Origin: Eurosta solidaginis
Lineage: Eukaryota; Arthropoda; Insecta; Diptera; Tephritidae
Direction of reading: 5' to 3'
Assembly: GCF_040869045.1 (NCBI RefSeq)
Contig: NC_090321.1
Location: 134,531,689-134,595,688 of the forward strand
Length of the DNA: 64,000 nucleotides
How positions within the stretch are numbered: position 1 is the first letter of the stretch; every line of letters begins with the position of its first letter. The notes beneath the pieces are model-generated. The model was not told where the DNA came from and made no database searches. It saw only the letters and a program-made list of their open reading frames with translations. Made by a program: the position numbers and the translations under genes. Below are positions 1 through 10,890 of the stretch, in pieces.

Positions 1-2
1 CA

Positions 3-1041
3 AACTCTTTTTCTCGTATGATGTCAATAGCATTTTCAGGCATTTCGCCAAATCAGGCTTTTATGTATATTGACGACGTTATCGTCATTGGGTGTAGTGA
101 GACTGAATCCGAACAAATGCAATTTCCTTCGTTCTGAAGTAACTTTTCTAGGCCATAAATGTACGTCAAAAGGTTTGCTGCCAGACGATTCAAAAATAGA
201 CGCTATTAAAAGGTATACTAAGCCCAAAAACAAAGATGCGGTTAGGCGATTTGTCGCATTTGCAAATTATTACAGGCGATTTATACCGAATTTTGCGTCA
301 CTGGCAGCGCCTTTAAATCGTTTAAATCGGAAAAAAGTTGAATTTGTTTGGGACGAAGCGTGCGAAAACGCTTTCGAAAAACTAAAACTAGCATTAATGT
401 CTCCTCAACTACTACAATACCCTGACTTCACAAAAGAATTTATAATTACAGTAGATGCTTCTAAGAGTGGGTGTGGTGCTATATTAAGCCAAAAGCATGG
501 TGATAACGATTTACCAATTTGTTTCGCGTCAAAATCTTTTAACAAAGCAGAACAGAAAAAAGCAATTATCGAATTAGAACTTCTAGCAATACATTTCGCT
601 ATAAAGCATTTTCGTCCATATGTTTACGGTACAAACTTCACAGTAAAATCCGATCATAGACCACTAGTTTATCTTTTTAACATGAAAGACTCTTCGTCTA
701 AACTTTCTAGAATTCGATTAGAACTGTCAGAATATAAATTTACGATTGAATATATAAAAGGAAAATCTAACGTTGTGGCTGATGCTCTTTCACGCATTAG
801 TATAGACGAAATAAAAGAATCTACAAAGCATGTTTTAGTAGTCCAAACGCGATCACAAATGAAACAAAAGGAATTACAAAATAAAGACGATAATTTTACT
901 GATACTTTTTGCGAAACGCCTAAAGTACAAGTTTATGACAAATTTTCATACAATTTTTCAAAAAAGATACCGCGAATAAAGTCGACTATACAATTAGTAA
1001 GAATAATGAGATCTCTAATATCGAAATTTATGCGCATCTAA
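3..1041 (+). pseudogene. 412-like pol: RT C-terminus and RNase H, broken
   Basis: Positions 3-117 give one frame containing the RT catalytic box YIDDV. The following palm segment (LNPNKCNFLRSEVTFLGHK) lies in another frame from about 97, so roughly 15-20 codons and the frame were lost between them. Downstream are the connection region (YYRRFIPNFASLAAPLN), the RNase H start (TVDASKSGCGAILSQ), its later acidic motif (SDHRPL) and the VVADALSR ending typical of gypsy RNase H. The frame then runs into a lysine-rich linker and stops at 1041. The frame has no ATG at its start; it is a continuation of polyprotein, not a separate gene. Family assignment is secure; function is lost. Confidence 0.85.
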
Positions 1042-1296
1042 AACATAAAAAACTAAATTTACTTAATTTTGTGAATGCTAACGGAAAAACAAATTTAGAT
1101 GAGTTATTTTCGAGGCTTGAAAAAGCAGCCGGCAGTCATAATATTAAGCAGTTAGAATGGCCAAAAAATGATATATTTTTCAAAGAATTTTCAATTACAA
1201 ATTTTAAAATCGGCGGTAATAATATTTTAAAATAATTACAAATAATATTAACAGACCCCGTAGAAACTATAACAGAAACAGAGCAAAAACAAAAAC

Positions 1297-2178
1297 TTAT
1301 GACAATTTATCATGAGGACCCTTTGTTATGCGGTCATTGCGGTATAAAACGATTATATTCCAAATTAAGAACAAAATACTATTGGAAAAATATGACAAGA
1401 GACGTTGCGAAATTTGTTTGCTGTTACTATGATTTGTGACTTTTCTAAATACCTGGTAACAGTAGCTGTACCAGATAAATCAGCAAAAACTATTGCTTGC
1501 GCTATTTTTGAAACCTTTATATTAACATATGGTACAATGAAAGCTATTAGATCCGATTTAGGAACGGAATATAAAAACGAATTATTCTCTGAATTGACAA
1601 AACTTTTAAAGATTGATCATGATTTCTCAACAGCTTACCACCACGAAACTGTTGGTACTGTTGAAAGAAATCATAGAGTCTTTAACGAATACTTGCGTGC
1701 ATATCTAAATGAAACGTATTCAGATTGGGATACATATTTAAAATACTTTACATTTTTACACAATACTACAAGTAGTTCGGTTTTTGATAATAAATTTACT
1801 CCGCTTGAATTAATATTTGGCAGAAAAACTACAATGCCACATGAATTGCAAAAAGAGCAAATTGATCCGATCTATAACGTAGAAAATTACGCAAAAGAGA
1901 TTAAGTTTAGAATGCAAACATCGCATAAAATGGCAAAAAATTTGATTAATAAGCATAAGATTAGAAATAAAGATTTATACGATAAAACAGCTAAGCCTTT
2001 AGAAATTAAAATTAATGATAAAGTGTTAGTAGAAACAGAACCTAGGAATAAACATAAAAATATATATCACGGGCCCTACATAGTAAAGAATATTGATGGG
2101 CCAAATGTAACAATTTGTGAGATAAGTAAAGAAAACGAAAAAATTGTACACAAAAATCGAGTACAAAAAATTAATTAA
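1297..2178 (+). pseudogene. 412-like integrase, zinc-binding and core domains, deleted
   Basis: From 1297 a frame gives the first half of the integrase HHCC zinc domain (H-E-D-P then G-H-C-G, ending YYWKNMTRDVAKFV), then breaks. The core continues in another frame from 1405 (FAVTMICDFSKYLVTVAVP). The second catalytic aspartate is visible in IRSDLGTEY and the glutamate in VGTVERNHRVFNEYLR. The two zinc-domain cysteines and the first catalytic aspartate, normally in a D-x-x-G-P motif just before this core, are missing, so the deletion spans the domain junction. The C-terminus has a short GPY-like segment (NKHKNIYHGPYIVKNI). It cannot be an active integrase as it stands. Confidence 0.82.
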
Positions 2179-2553
2179 TTTAATAGCCTATTACTAATCA
2201 TCTTTAGATATAAATATATTTTAAAAATCCGCCAATGAAGGCTAAAAAAAATGTAACAAACAATTAATTAGGTAGATTTTACAGTAAGAAGAAAAAAACC
2301 GGTTTACTTCAAACATTAAAACAAATATTTCAACCCAACTTTTATATTTCATTTTATTCAAAATTTTCTTTTCATTTTTAATCATCTTTTCAGAAGTTGC
2401 ACTGTGATGAACGAATGAGTCCCGGGTTAGAACAACCTAATGCTAGCAAACTCCTTCGTTCATAACATTACAACAACATATTAAAGCCTAAAGAAGATTG
2501 TGGCAAGATTAATTACTAATCTCACCAAATTCTTCTTTTCTAAAGGGGGATGA
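2179..2553 (+). other. 412-like 3' untranslated stretch and polypurine tract
   Basis: AT-rich non-coding sequence between the integrase stop and the LTR. It ends with the purine run AAAGGGGGA (2542-2550) directly before the LTR start, the expected primer for plus-strand DNA synthesis in LTR elements. No env-like ORF is present. Confidence 0.65.
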
Positions 2554-3049
2554 TGTAGTGCCATAGTAAATTGCATTAAAATAATTTGTAGATGGTAACC
2601 CTCTTTAGAAATGTGCAAGATGCAACCATACATCGGATGCACTTGGCATTACTAAGATTGTTAGAGTCGAGCAACTCGGAGAGTTTCTGATTGGCTGAAA
2701 CTGCCGTTGCTCGACGCCATGATTTATTTCGACGCCATAATTAATTTCGTTGCTAAGCAACGTAGGGAAAAATATGCCAAGCCGCAGAGGTGCGTTAGCG
2801 GCAGTTTTTAGTTTGAAGTGAACCGGCCGCCGCGTAAGTTGTAATAAAAATTAAAATTAGAGAACTAATTAGACTAAAAGTGTTAAAGGTCTAATTAGAA
2901 TAAAAGTTTCAAAGAACTAAGAGTTTAAATAAAAGAAAAATATATTTAAAAACTAAACAAATTTTATTAATTTAAAAGGGAAAAGTGCGAGTGCGTAGCT
3001 CTGTGTGTGCGCGCGGAACGTTTCTGCAGGATCCGAATATGGATCCTCA
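2554..3049 (+). repeat. 3' LTR of the 412-like element
   Basis: The segment begins TGTAGTG just after the purine tract and ends TCCTCA at 3049. It is about 496 bp, close to the roughly 0.5-kb LTRs of the 412 family. The right boundary is supported because sequence from 3050 onward matches 11190 onward inside the other element's LTR. The partner 5' LTR is outside the window, so the ends are inferred; the start could instead be 2551. Confidence 0.7.
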
Positions 3050-3228
3050 ATAATATTCGCTTCTCCGATCTCCCCTACCCAACCATTACGAGATACACAT
3101 GCCTAAATGAAAAATCAATTCACCCACATGATCATCGCGCCGAATGCGCTCTCACTAATACAGGTGCACATTCAGTTTTGAATAGCCCTGAACTATATGT
3201 ACATACATATTTATACAGGTGCTGGGAG

Positions 3229-4162
3229 CAGTGTTGCCAGGTGATGCAAAAAAAGAAGCTAGATTGGCAAAAAAACAAAGGTTAGAAAAGGCTAAATTTA
3301 GAAAAAAAAGAAGCTAAAGAAGGCCAGAAATTTTCTGGTTAATTGCTAAAATTTTTTTTATGTTTTAGTTTACACATTTGTAAATAAAAACTTATAAACA
3401 TAACTTAAGCATAACTTCCTGTTTCAAAACATATCAGGCACATTTTCCTTGAATAGCGCATGGAATTACTTTAAATAATTGCATATGTGTAATACATAAA
3501 AAAATATTACAAACTAATTATTTATATATATATTCCCCGTCTGAAGAATCAGAAGAGCTTAAGTCTGGGTATAAAGTTTGGCTATTTACCATAGATATGA
3601 GATCATCGGTAATTTCAAAGTCATTACAACATTTAGATAAGCGTTTTAACGAGCATCTAATATTAAGCAGCGCATTAAGCATTTTAATTTTTAGTTTGTT
3701 CCTTAATTTAGTTTTCAGAATTTTCATGCCACTAAAAATTCTTTCAACCTCCGCGTTACTGAGTGGTAATACTAAAAAACTAAATATGAATTCGACAAGT
3801 TCTAAAAAAGGAGGTTCGTTTAATGCATTTTTATGTTCTCGGACTTCCGACCAAAATTCCATGGTGGAGTGTACATTTTTCCATTGTATAGTTATAAGTT
3901 TTCGCCACTGCATCTATTAATTCTATTTGACTTGAAGAATAACTATACTTCTCTTTTTCAAAGTAAGAAAATACATCTGACTTTGAAATTTTCAACGAAT
4001 TTTCAGCAGAAAAAGAATTAATCTTTTGTAGAGAACTCATATTATTAGGTATTAGGTGTTCACAGAAACTACTTAAATTATTTTATTTTAGAAATTTTTA
4101 AAAACACATTCGGAGTAAAAAAGGCTAAATCTAGCCTCGAAAAGGCTAACCTGGCAACACTG
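3229..4162 (-). mobile_element. hAT transposon remnant with 8-bp target duplication
   Basis: The 934-bp insert starts CAGTGTTGCCAGG and ends CCTGGCAACACTG, perfect 13-bp terminal inverted repeats of hAT type. It is flanked on both sides by GCTGGGAG (3221-3228 and 4163-4170), the 8-bp duplication expected of hAT. The unoccupied site survives in the other LTR near 11870 (ACAGGTGCTGGGAGATTTAA), with one GCTGGGAG. Subterminal regions share inverted copies of an AAAAAGGCTAAAT-like motif. The interior retains only the 3' part of a transposase gene, so this is an internally deleted, non-autonomous copy. Confidence 0.93.
3518..4040 (-). pseudogene. hAT transposase C-terminus (dimerisation domain), frameshifted
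   Basis: The minus strand from 3913 to 3518 encodes 131 residues with the hAT dimerisation signature: LVLPLSNAEVERIFSGMK followed by KTKLRNKLK. This C-terminal domain mediates transposase oligomerisation. A second minus-strand frame (4040-3831, with FEKEKYSYSSSQIELIDAV) precedes and overlaps it and appears to be the same protein upstream of a frameshift near 3900. The catalytic DDE core and the BED zinc finger expected in a full transposase are absent, deleted with the element's middle. The domain call is strong; the exact hAT family is not determined. Confidence 0.85.
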
Positions 4163-5466
4163 GCTGGGAGATTAAAACAGGAATATTTGTTTTTTTTTTT
4201 TTCTTTTCAAGCTCAGCAAATAGTTTACTCATTTTACCTCTATAATAATATTACCGCTAGAAATTTACATGCCAGTGCATCTTTTACAAAGTCTATTAGA
4301 GGGGTTTATCCCGCTATTAGCAGCAAAAAATACTTAAAACGAAAATGTATTATATGAAATAATTTCAGGAAAGTACGTAAATGTATCTATATTTAATTCT
4401 TTTTATATTCCTACCTAATTAAATATTTTATTAGGGAATTTACAAATTAGAAAATGTTTGCAGCTCTATCCTTCTGCACACGAAAATTGCATAACTTTAA
4501 AATTCTAGGTGATAATAATATTTTTTTTTCTCTATTTTACAAATTTTTCGTTCTTCTTTTAAATATTGATTCGTATTATATTTAAGACAAGTTGCTTGAT
4601 TTTAAAGCCTTACTTAATACAAAAAAATAATATGTCGAACCATGGGGCTCCGCATTAATCACGGAAGAAATTTGAACAATATAAATGTCCGAAAAAGATT
4701 TTGGTTCTATCGAGTAGTTTGGAGCAATTATCTCGGTTTTTTTCACATAGAACTGTTGTTGTATTTCGGATTTCACAGAAATTTATAGATTAAAACTTTG
4801 GTATGTGGACGACCTAGCCAAACTATGTTTATGCAGGTAAAGATACCCGGTATACGCATATATCAGCATAAATAAATTTAAAGTTGAATGGCTTGATGAC
4901 TTTGTTGCCGCCTGTATCCTATCATCACCAGTTTTTCTATTGAAAGTGATCCACTATCTTTTGCGCAGCTGATGGTTTCGCTTCCTGTTGAAGATCGGTG
5001 ACACGCTTTTCTTCTATGTGCCTTTTAATAAAGCATGTGTCAGCACTCGTAAGCGAATAAAAATTTAGAAATTTCCTTTTTTTGGAATTATTGCTTTTAA
5101 ATAACAAATCAACGAATTTAAGCGCGATACCGATAGTGGTTACTATCCAGACTTAAACCAATATATTTTTTCTTACTCGAACTTTGACGATCCCAATCAG
5201 AAAGACGGAAGCTCTCACTTTTGCGGAAGCCCTCACCGATCGTTCTCCTCATATCTCTCAGCTGATCGATTCTCTCCAAGATATTACCATTCTTAACTGT
5301 CAGAATAAAAAACTGTTCCCAGCTAGTGTTGTTAAACGCAAAAAAAAAAACTTATATTATAATTTTTCTTTTAACCCTAGAAAATCAGAAAATCGCACTC
5401 ACAAAGCAGGTGTTTTGAGCAGGGTAGGGTACACTATTGCTGAAAACGGCTGTAAAGGCGATAAGT

Positions 5467-6672
5467 TTATTCCGGTTGTATATCTTTGGCGTGGAATGTG
5501 CCTACAAGTTTGCCATTCAGATCCTCGAGAACATAATACGACGATCCCAGTTTCTCTCGGACCCTTGCCCTGAGAAAAGTTTTAGCTAACTTTGCGTTAA
5601 ATCCCTTGGCCAAATTGCTCTGTGCAAAATTTCTTCGCAATACTTCTTATCCCACCACATATTTTATTTCTCTAGATCGCAAGTTGTATCTTTCAGCATT
5701 CTTTTCATAAGCCTTAACTAAATTATCTCGAACCTTATCTCTGACAGACATAATATTATCAAAGCGATCACTGGATTCAACTATATCCTCTGACGTCATA
5801 CCTATGTGACGTAAGTTCTCGTAGTTGTCTCCATGTGTAATCATGTGCTGCCCGAAAACGACAAAATATGGACTATAACCGGTGGATTGGTGAATTGAGT
5901 TTCGAAGTGCTGAGTTTATACTGCTGAGATGACAGTCCCAGTCGCGCTGATCTTTTTGAATATACGCCCTCAGAGCAGCATTTATCGATCGGTTTACCCT
6001 TTCGGATGAATTGCTTTGAGGTGAATGTATGGCTGTATATGTGTGTTTTATTCCACATTTGGTCAGGAAAGCTTCAAATTCCTTCGCTTTGAACTGACTG
6101 CCATTGTCATTCACGATATACTCAGGTACCCCGAACACATCAAAAACTTCAACCTTCAAAAAATTTATAATTGGAGATGTCGTTAATCTTTTTAGTGGAC
6201 ACAGGAATGTAAACTTTGACATATGATCGAGTACAATAAAAATCCCTATGTGACCATTTTTAGATCTGGGGAAAGGCCCTATCAAGTAAATATATAACCT
6301 TTGAAAAATTCTCTCAGCGGGTGTATATTTTCCTATAGGAGGACGTAGAACTTTGATAGGATACTTCGTTGTTTTACATACCTCGCATTTAGTCACATAT
6401 TCCCTTACGTCTTTAAAGAGTCCTGGCCAGTAAAAGTATCGACGAATTCTTTCTATGGTTTTTGATACGGCTCCATGTGCGCTTGTTGGGGTATCATGAG
6501 AATTCCTCATTACCTCGATTCGCAAAGTATGTGGTACGAACAACTTCCACGCCGCGTTCTCCTTCACAGCGTCACCATTACAGAACTCGTTTCTATGGTA
6601 TATGTATTTGCCACATACCTTAAAATCTGGGAATTTGGCAGGTTGGCTTTCCAACTTTTCCTTCAACTCCAC
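5467..6672 (-). pseudogene. Ulysses-like integrase
   Basis: Minus-strand frame 6672-5647 encodes the zinc-binding domain (H and H near ...RNSHDTPTSAHGAV, then CEVCKTTK), followed by a core resembling D,D-35-E: IYLIGPFPRSKNGHI, VNDNGSQFKAKEF and SSERVNRSINAAL. The position of the first catalytic aspartate, just before IGPF, reads Y here instead of D, which would be inactivating. The frame stops at 5647, but a GPY/F-like tail continues in another frame (NFAQSNLAKGFNAKLA...) to a stop at 5467-5469, showing one frameshift. The start of this frame directly follows a nonsense codon at 6673-6675 in continuous pol sequence. Confidence 0.85.
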
Positions 6673-8685
6673 CTAAGCTCTATCCATAAAAGCTTCAGAA
6701 GAAATATCTATGTCAGGAATATAATCAACAGCGAGCGATGCTACTTCGCTCTCTGAGTATATGCGCGACAACGCGTCAGGAACAGCATTTGCACTTCCTT
6801 TTCGATGTTCGATTTTGAAATTGAATGCTTGCAGTTTGAGAGCCCACCGAGCTAAGCGCCCACTTAGGTCGGTCTGGTTCATTAACCAACGTAAGCTCGC
6901 ATGGTCTGTTATGACCGTAAAAGGTTGATCTTCTACGTACGCTCTGAACTTCTTGATTGCCAAAACAGCTGCCAAACACTCTCTTTCTGTCACCGAATAG
7001 TTTTGCTATGCTCTATTTAATTTTTGGGACATGTAGGCTATAGGAATTTCATCACCTTCATCATTCTTTTGAGCAAGTACCGCTCCTACTCCATGCAAGC
7101 TTGCATCGCATTGAATGATGAAAGGTTTCTGAAAATTCGGATTCGCTAAAAAGGGAGCAGATGTTAGGCGTGATTTTATTGAATCGAACGACTCTTGTTC
7201 TTCTGCTGACCATTCGAACGACTTTGACTTTTTCAAAAGTTCAGTAAGCGAATGCGTCACCTCTGCAAATTGTGGTACAAACTGCCTATACCATCCCGCC
7301 ACACCAAGGAAGCGACGAAGCTGTTTCACTGTCTTTGGAACTGGATAGTTTACTATTGTAGATACTTTATCTGGGTCCATCTTTAGTGTGCCTAACCCCA
7401 CTATATATCCCAAATAACGAACCTCAGTCAAACAAAATTTACTTTTTGATATGTTTATTGTCAGTCCTGCTTTGCGAATGTGACTGGCAACTTCGTTAGG
7501 TAATTTAAGATGCGACTCGAAATCTTCTGAGACTAACAATAAGTCGTCAAGGTAAACGAAAACTTTTTCTTTAGGGTGGTATGGTATCACCCGGTCCATT
7601 AGCCTGCACATTGTCTGAGGAGCATTACAAAGACCAAACGGCATCACCGTATACTGATAAAGTGGCCTATTCGGTACCGTGAAAGCCGTCTTTTCGCGAG
7701 AATTCATTTCGAGAGGGATTTGCCAAAAAGCGTCCTTTAAATCCAGGCTGGAAATGAATTCCGCTCGAGGTAATCTCGACAATATTCCTTCGATGTGTGG
7801 AAGCGGATACGCATCTTTCACGGTCAAAGCATTTACTTTCCGACTGTCTAAACATAGGCGCACTTTACCTGGTTTTCGAACCAAAACAACCGGAGAGGCC
7901 CATGGGCTGCTGGACTCTTCAATGACCCCTAATGCTAGCATCCTATCCAACTCTTCACACATAAGTTTTTCAACTGCTGGAGAAACTGGGAAGTGGCGTT
8001 GTTTTACCGCCTTCGCGTCACCAGCATCGATAACATGTTCGACTAATGAAGTCTTACCCAACCCTTCTTCACTAAAATTTGGAAACCCCGAGATTACTTG
8101 CCGCAGTCTGCTCTGCTGATTTTTATTCAAAACATGTGCTGTTGGATTTACCTCCTTTACGTCAATTTCACTTATTATATTAGTGGCTATTTTAAACTCC
8201 TTCCAAAAATCAACACCGAGATATATATCTTGCGTCAAAGTTGGAATAATATAAAATTCAATGATTTTAGCTTCGTTTTTGTAGGTTATTACCCCAGCTA
8301 TTTCTTGACCCGAGCCATCAGCTGTGTGGACTTTAACTCTAAGTTTCTTAATGTTTAAGTTGTTGGATAAAATCTTGTTTGCAAAGTTTCCCCCTAAGCA
8401 ACTCACAGATGCTCCAGAATCAAGTAGACCTAACTGAGTTTCGCCTAGGATTTGAATGGATGCATATGGCCGAATTTCATCTGACTTCTGTAGAATTGAA
8501 GAAATATATTTTAATCTACGTTTCTTTTGCTTAACGTCAGCCCAATACTGCCTTGCACGTTCAGCTGAGTGAGATTGTTTAAAAATGTTATTTCGGGTGT
8601 TTTGGTATGCAACTAAACGTTCGTGGAATGGAGTAATCGGAAAAAGTTTAGGTATATATTTAGTAACAGGATTTGTGTTTTTCAA
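6673..8685 (-). pseudogene. Ulysses-like pol: protease, reverse transcriptase, RNase H
   Basis: The minus-strand frame from 8685 contains the aspartic protease motif LLDSGASVS with the later LTQDIYLGVDF. Next come RT blocks (SSLDLKDAFWQIPL, MPFGLCNAPQT, catalytic FVYLDDLLLV, RYLGYIVG) and the RNase H start (IQCDASLHGVGAVLAQ). In-frame stops at 7006-7008 and 6673-6675 interrupt an otherwise continuous frame: RNase H continues as TERECLAAVLAIKKF, TDHASLRWL and VPDALSR. Gag and pol are in different frames around 8690-8703, consistent with frameshifted gag-pol expression or with decay. The catalytic aspartates of protease and RT are intact; two nonsense codons kill the polyprotein. Confidence 0.9.
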
Positions 8686-8702
8686 AATAGAAAGGTGTTC
8701 CT

Positions 8703-10224
8703 TTACTTTTGAGGATCCGATTTCTTGAGGGGATGTCTGAGCTTGTTGCTGACATCCCGCGTCTCGTTTTCCGGGTTGTTACACCTCGGATAGTTTGGTA
8801 AGAAAAATGCAACAAGTCCACATCCGTAGCAAAATACCCTTCGTGGCTTGATGCAATTTTTGTAGTGATGTCCACTACCATCGCAGTTCCAACATGTTCG
8901 TTCTGCAAAATGTTCATTGGCAGAAATGCTATCACAATTTTCTCGCATACAAACTGTTTCCTCTTTAGCGTCTAGTTCTGATACACTTTTTCGCCCCTGA
9001 CCATACATATTTGATTTTTGCATAGAATTTCTCATTTGCATTTCTGCAAAAAAATTCTCCCTACGTCGACAATCCTTGCTTAGATCCGAAATGCTATGTA
9101 GTTCTAGATGCAAGAGTTCTAACCGAATGTCTGGCTGCAAATTCCTTAAAACAATCTCCACCACCTCATGCTCCGACAAAGGATGTTTGAGACTATCCGC
9201 CTTAGATAAAATATTGTCTAGATAACTCTCCAAAAGATTCACCCGCCTTTTGCTTCAAATTCCGAAGGGATTCTTTAATTTCAAAATCCGTTCGGAAATC
9301 CTTAAAGTTCCTGCGAAGATCGTCACATATATCGATCCAGTCTAAATCTAGTACCGAATGATGGTACCTCCAGAACCAGCGTTTTGCTTTTCCTTCAAAA
9401 AGCATGTGAACGTTTTGACACATAGATCGGTAATCTCCTCGTAAAGTGATAAGTGTTAGGGCATTCACCCGGTATATAAATTCGTCGACAGGTATACTGT
9501 TTAGAGAACCGTCGTATCATAGTTTCCATCCTGAAATTATTTTGCATGCGACCGAAGGAGTTACTATACTACTTTCTTCGCGCCTAACTTGATTTTGCAG
9601 TAGGTTTTGCTCCTGGTGAGAATTATTGCCTATATTTTCAATAGATCGGTTCACCCTCTCTGATACTTGGACCACGTTACGCGTTTCTGCAACTCTAAGG
9701 CCTTGAAAATGCCGATCTATAGACTCGCTAACTAACCTACCTATCTCATCATGCACTTGTCTTAAAAAACGTTCTTCATAGTTCCGGAAACTCTGCTGTA
9801 CAATGTCATTTATATGTCTTTGATTTAAATTGGTATTAAGAGGGTGCGGAGTACGATTCACATTTGAACCCCGACCTCTACTGTAATTAAAATTTTGTGG
9901 TGATCTAAACGACCTATTTTGATTAGTACGTGATCTGAGCACACGATCTGATTGAGCCTCCTTGGGTCTAGCACCTTGGGCTTCGAATAAATCAAAATTT
10001 TCCTGCTCAGCAAAACTTTTCAGTGAATGCGTATCACAAGATCGCTTACAGACTGGACATGCATCATTGTCATTAAGCCAACCAGAAATACACAATCGAT
10101 GATACTTATGTCGACAAGGAGTAACAGAAAGATCGCTTTCTAGAATCACCTCATTGCATATGCCACACAGCCTGGCTGAATTGTCAAGCTGAACTAAATT
10201 GTCGTTGCTATGACGAACTGACAT
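8703..10224 (-). pseudogene. Ulysses-like gag with N-terminal RING finger and CCHC knuckles
   Basis: The ORF from 10224 begins with a compact RING-H2 pattern at residues about 20-63: C-G-I-C, then C-R-H-x-x-H, C-I-S-G-W, and C-P-V-C. An Arg/Asn/Gln-rich linker follows. A TGA at 9517-9519 interrupts the frame, which continues (YDGSLNSIPVDEFIYRVNA, then ALTLITLRGDY) as a standard gag capsid-like domain. A frameshift near 9235 leads to a third frame with zinc knuckle CWNCDGSGHHYKNC and a degenerate second one (CYGCG...). RING domains are typical of ubiquitin E3 ligases; in a gag this is unusual and may act in particle assembly or host interaction, which is inference. The gag identity of the downstream part is secure. 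Confidence 0.82.
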
Positions 10225-10866
10225 AATTACTCAAAAAAAAGTTTTATTCAAAGAAAAATCGCTATAATTGTGAGTAATAGCCGATTACTTTCTTTGGTAT
10301 ATTATTATTTGTATATATGTATACTGAGTAAACAAAGTTAAATGTAATGTACTTGAAAAATATAACCGTGGGATATTGATTTAATGCCGTAGATCTGAAA
10401 AAGGAAAATGGATTCGATCCAGAGTTTCTAAAATCAGGATATACAAGACCAACATTGATCTTGCCTGCTCCAATTCATACATAAAAGGAATCTGTTCGTA
10501 ATATTTCAACCACAAAACCAGATTTTCTGCTTTTGTTGAACTAGAATTCTTTAAAATAAAATTAAAATGATTTTAATCTAACCGGATATCACTACGATAG
10601 TTGCCATAATTGATAATTCCAATGTCAGAAAAAAACCCCAAACAAAAAAAAATCTGCAAAAATACTATCATGATTTAAGAAATGGTTAGTTAGAAGAACA
10701 ACTTCCAGCCACTAATTCCAAATTAAAATCAAATAAAAGAGGAATGAGAAACCTTATAGGTCGGTAGATGAAACAGTGAAATACCCCTATTTGTATCTAT
10801 TCCGGACCGCTAATGAATCTCTGTAAAAATTCAAAAAAAAAAAAGGACCTGTAATAACGTCAGGGC
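10225..10866 (-). other. Ulysses-like 5' leader
   Basis: About 640 bp of AT-rich sequence between the primer-binding site and the gag start (minus-strand direction 10866 to 10225). No supported ORF or other element is seen in it. It would be the packaging/leader region of the element's RNA. Confidence 0.5.
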
Positions 10867-10884
10867 CCCACGCGTTGGGCGCCA
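10867..10884 (-). other. Primer-binding site, tRNA-Lys type
   Basis: Read on the minus strand this is TGGCGCCCAACGCGTGGG. It starts with the CCA complement and matches the 3' end of animal tRNA-Lys closely (TGGCGCCCAACG core). It lies 6 bp inside the LTR end that begins TGTCATAGAG on the plus strand. Position and sequence together fix the 5' LTR boundary and the minus-strand orientation of the element. Confidence 0.8.
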
Positions 10885-10890
10885 TTTTAT

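Larger units (their letters stand above)
1..3049 (+). mobile_element. 412/mdg1-like gypsy LTR retrotransposon, 3' half
   Basis: Reading from the window edge, the plus strand encodes the end of a reverse transcriptase, an RNase H and an integrase core, followed by a purine tract (2541-2550) and a 3' LTR starting TGTAGTG. The order RT-RNaseH-IN is that of Ty3/gypsy elements. The residues around the integrase glutamate and the TGTAG LTR start resemble the 412/mdg1 clade as I recall it. The 5' LTR, gag, protease and most of RT lie outside the window. Reading frames are broken by stops, frameshifts and deletions, so this copy is dead. Its 3' end abuts sequence internal to the LTR of the neighbouring Ulysses/Osvaldo-like element, so it inserted there or replaced part of it. 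Confidence 0.85.
3050..5403 (-). repeat. 3' LTR of the Ulysses-like element, truncated and interrupted
   Basis: Sequence at 3050-3107 matches 11190-11240, and 4163-5403 matches about 11872-13005, both in direct orientation. Compared with the right LTR, this copy lacks its outermost 300 bp (replaced by the 412-like element), lacks or has rearranged about 600 bp between 3107 and 3190, and carries an inserted hAT element (3229-4162). The inner end, CGCACTCACA at 5394-5403, matches 12996-13005. Confidence 0.82.

Noticed and set aside
5184..5573. 129-codon plus-strand ORF
   Set aside because: Runs from inside the LTR into antisense integrase sequence; a chance frame.
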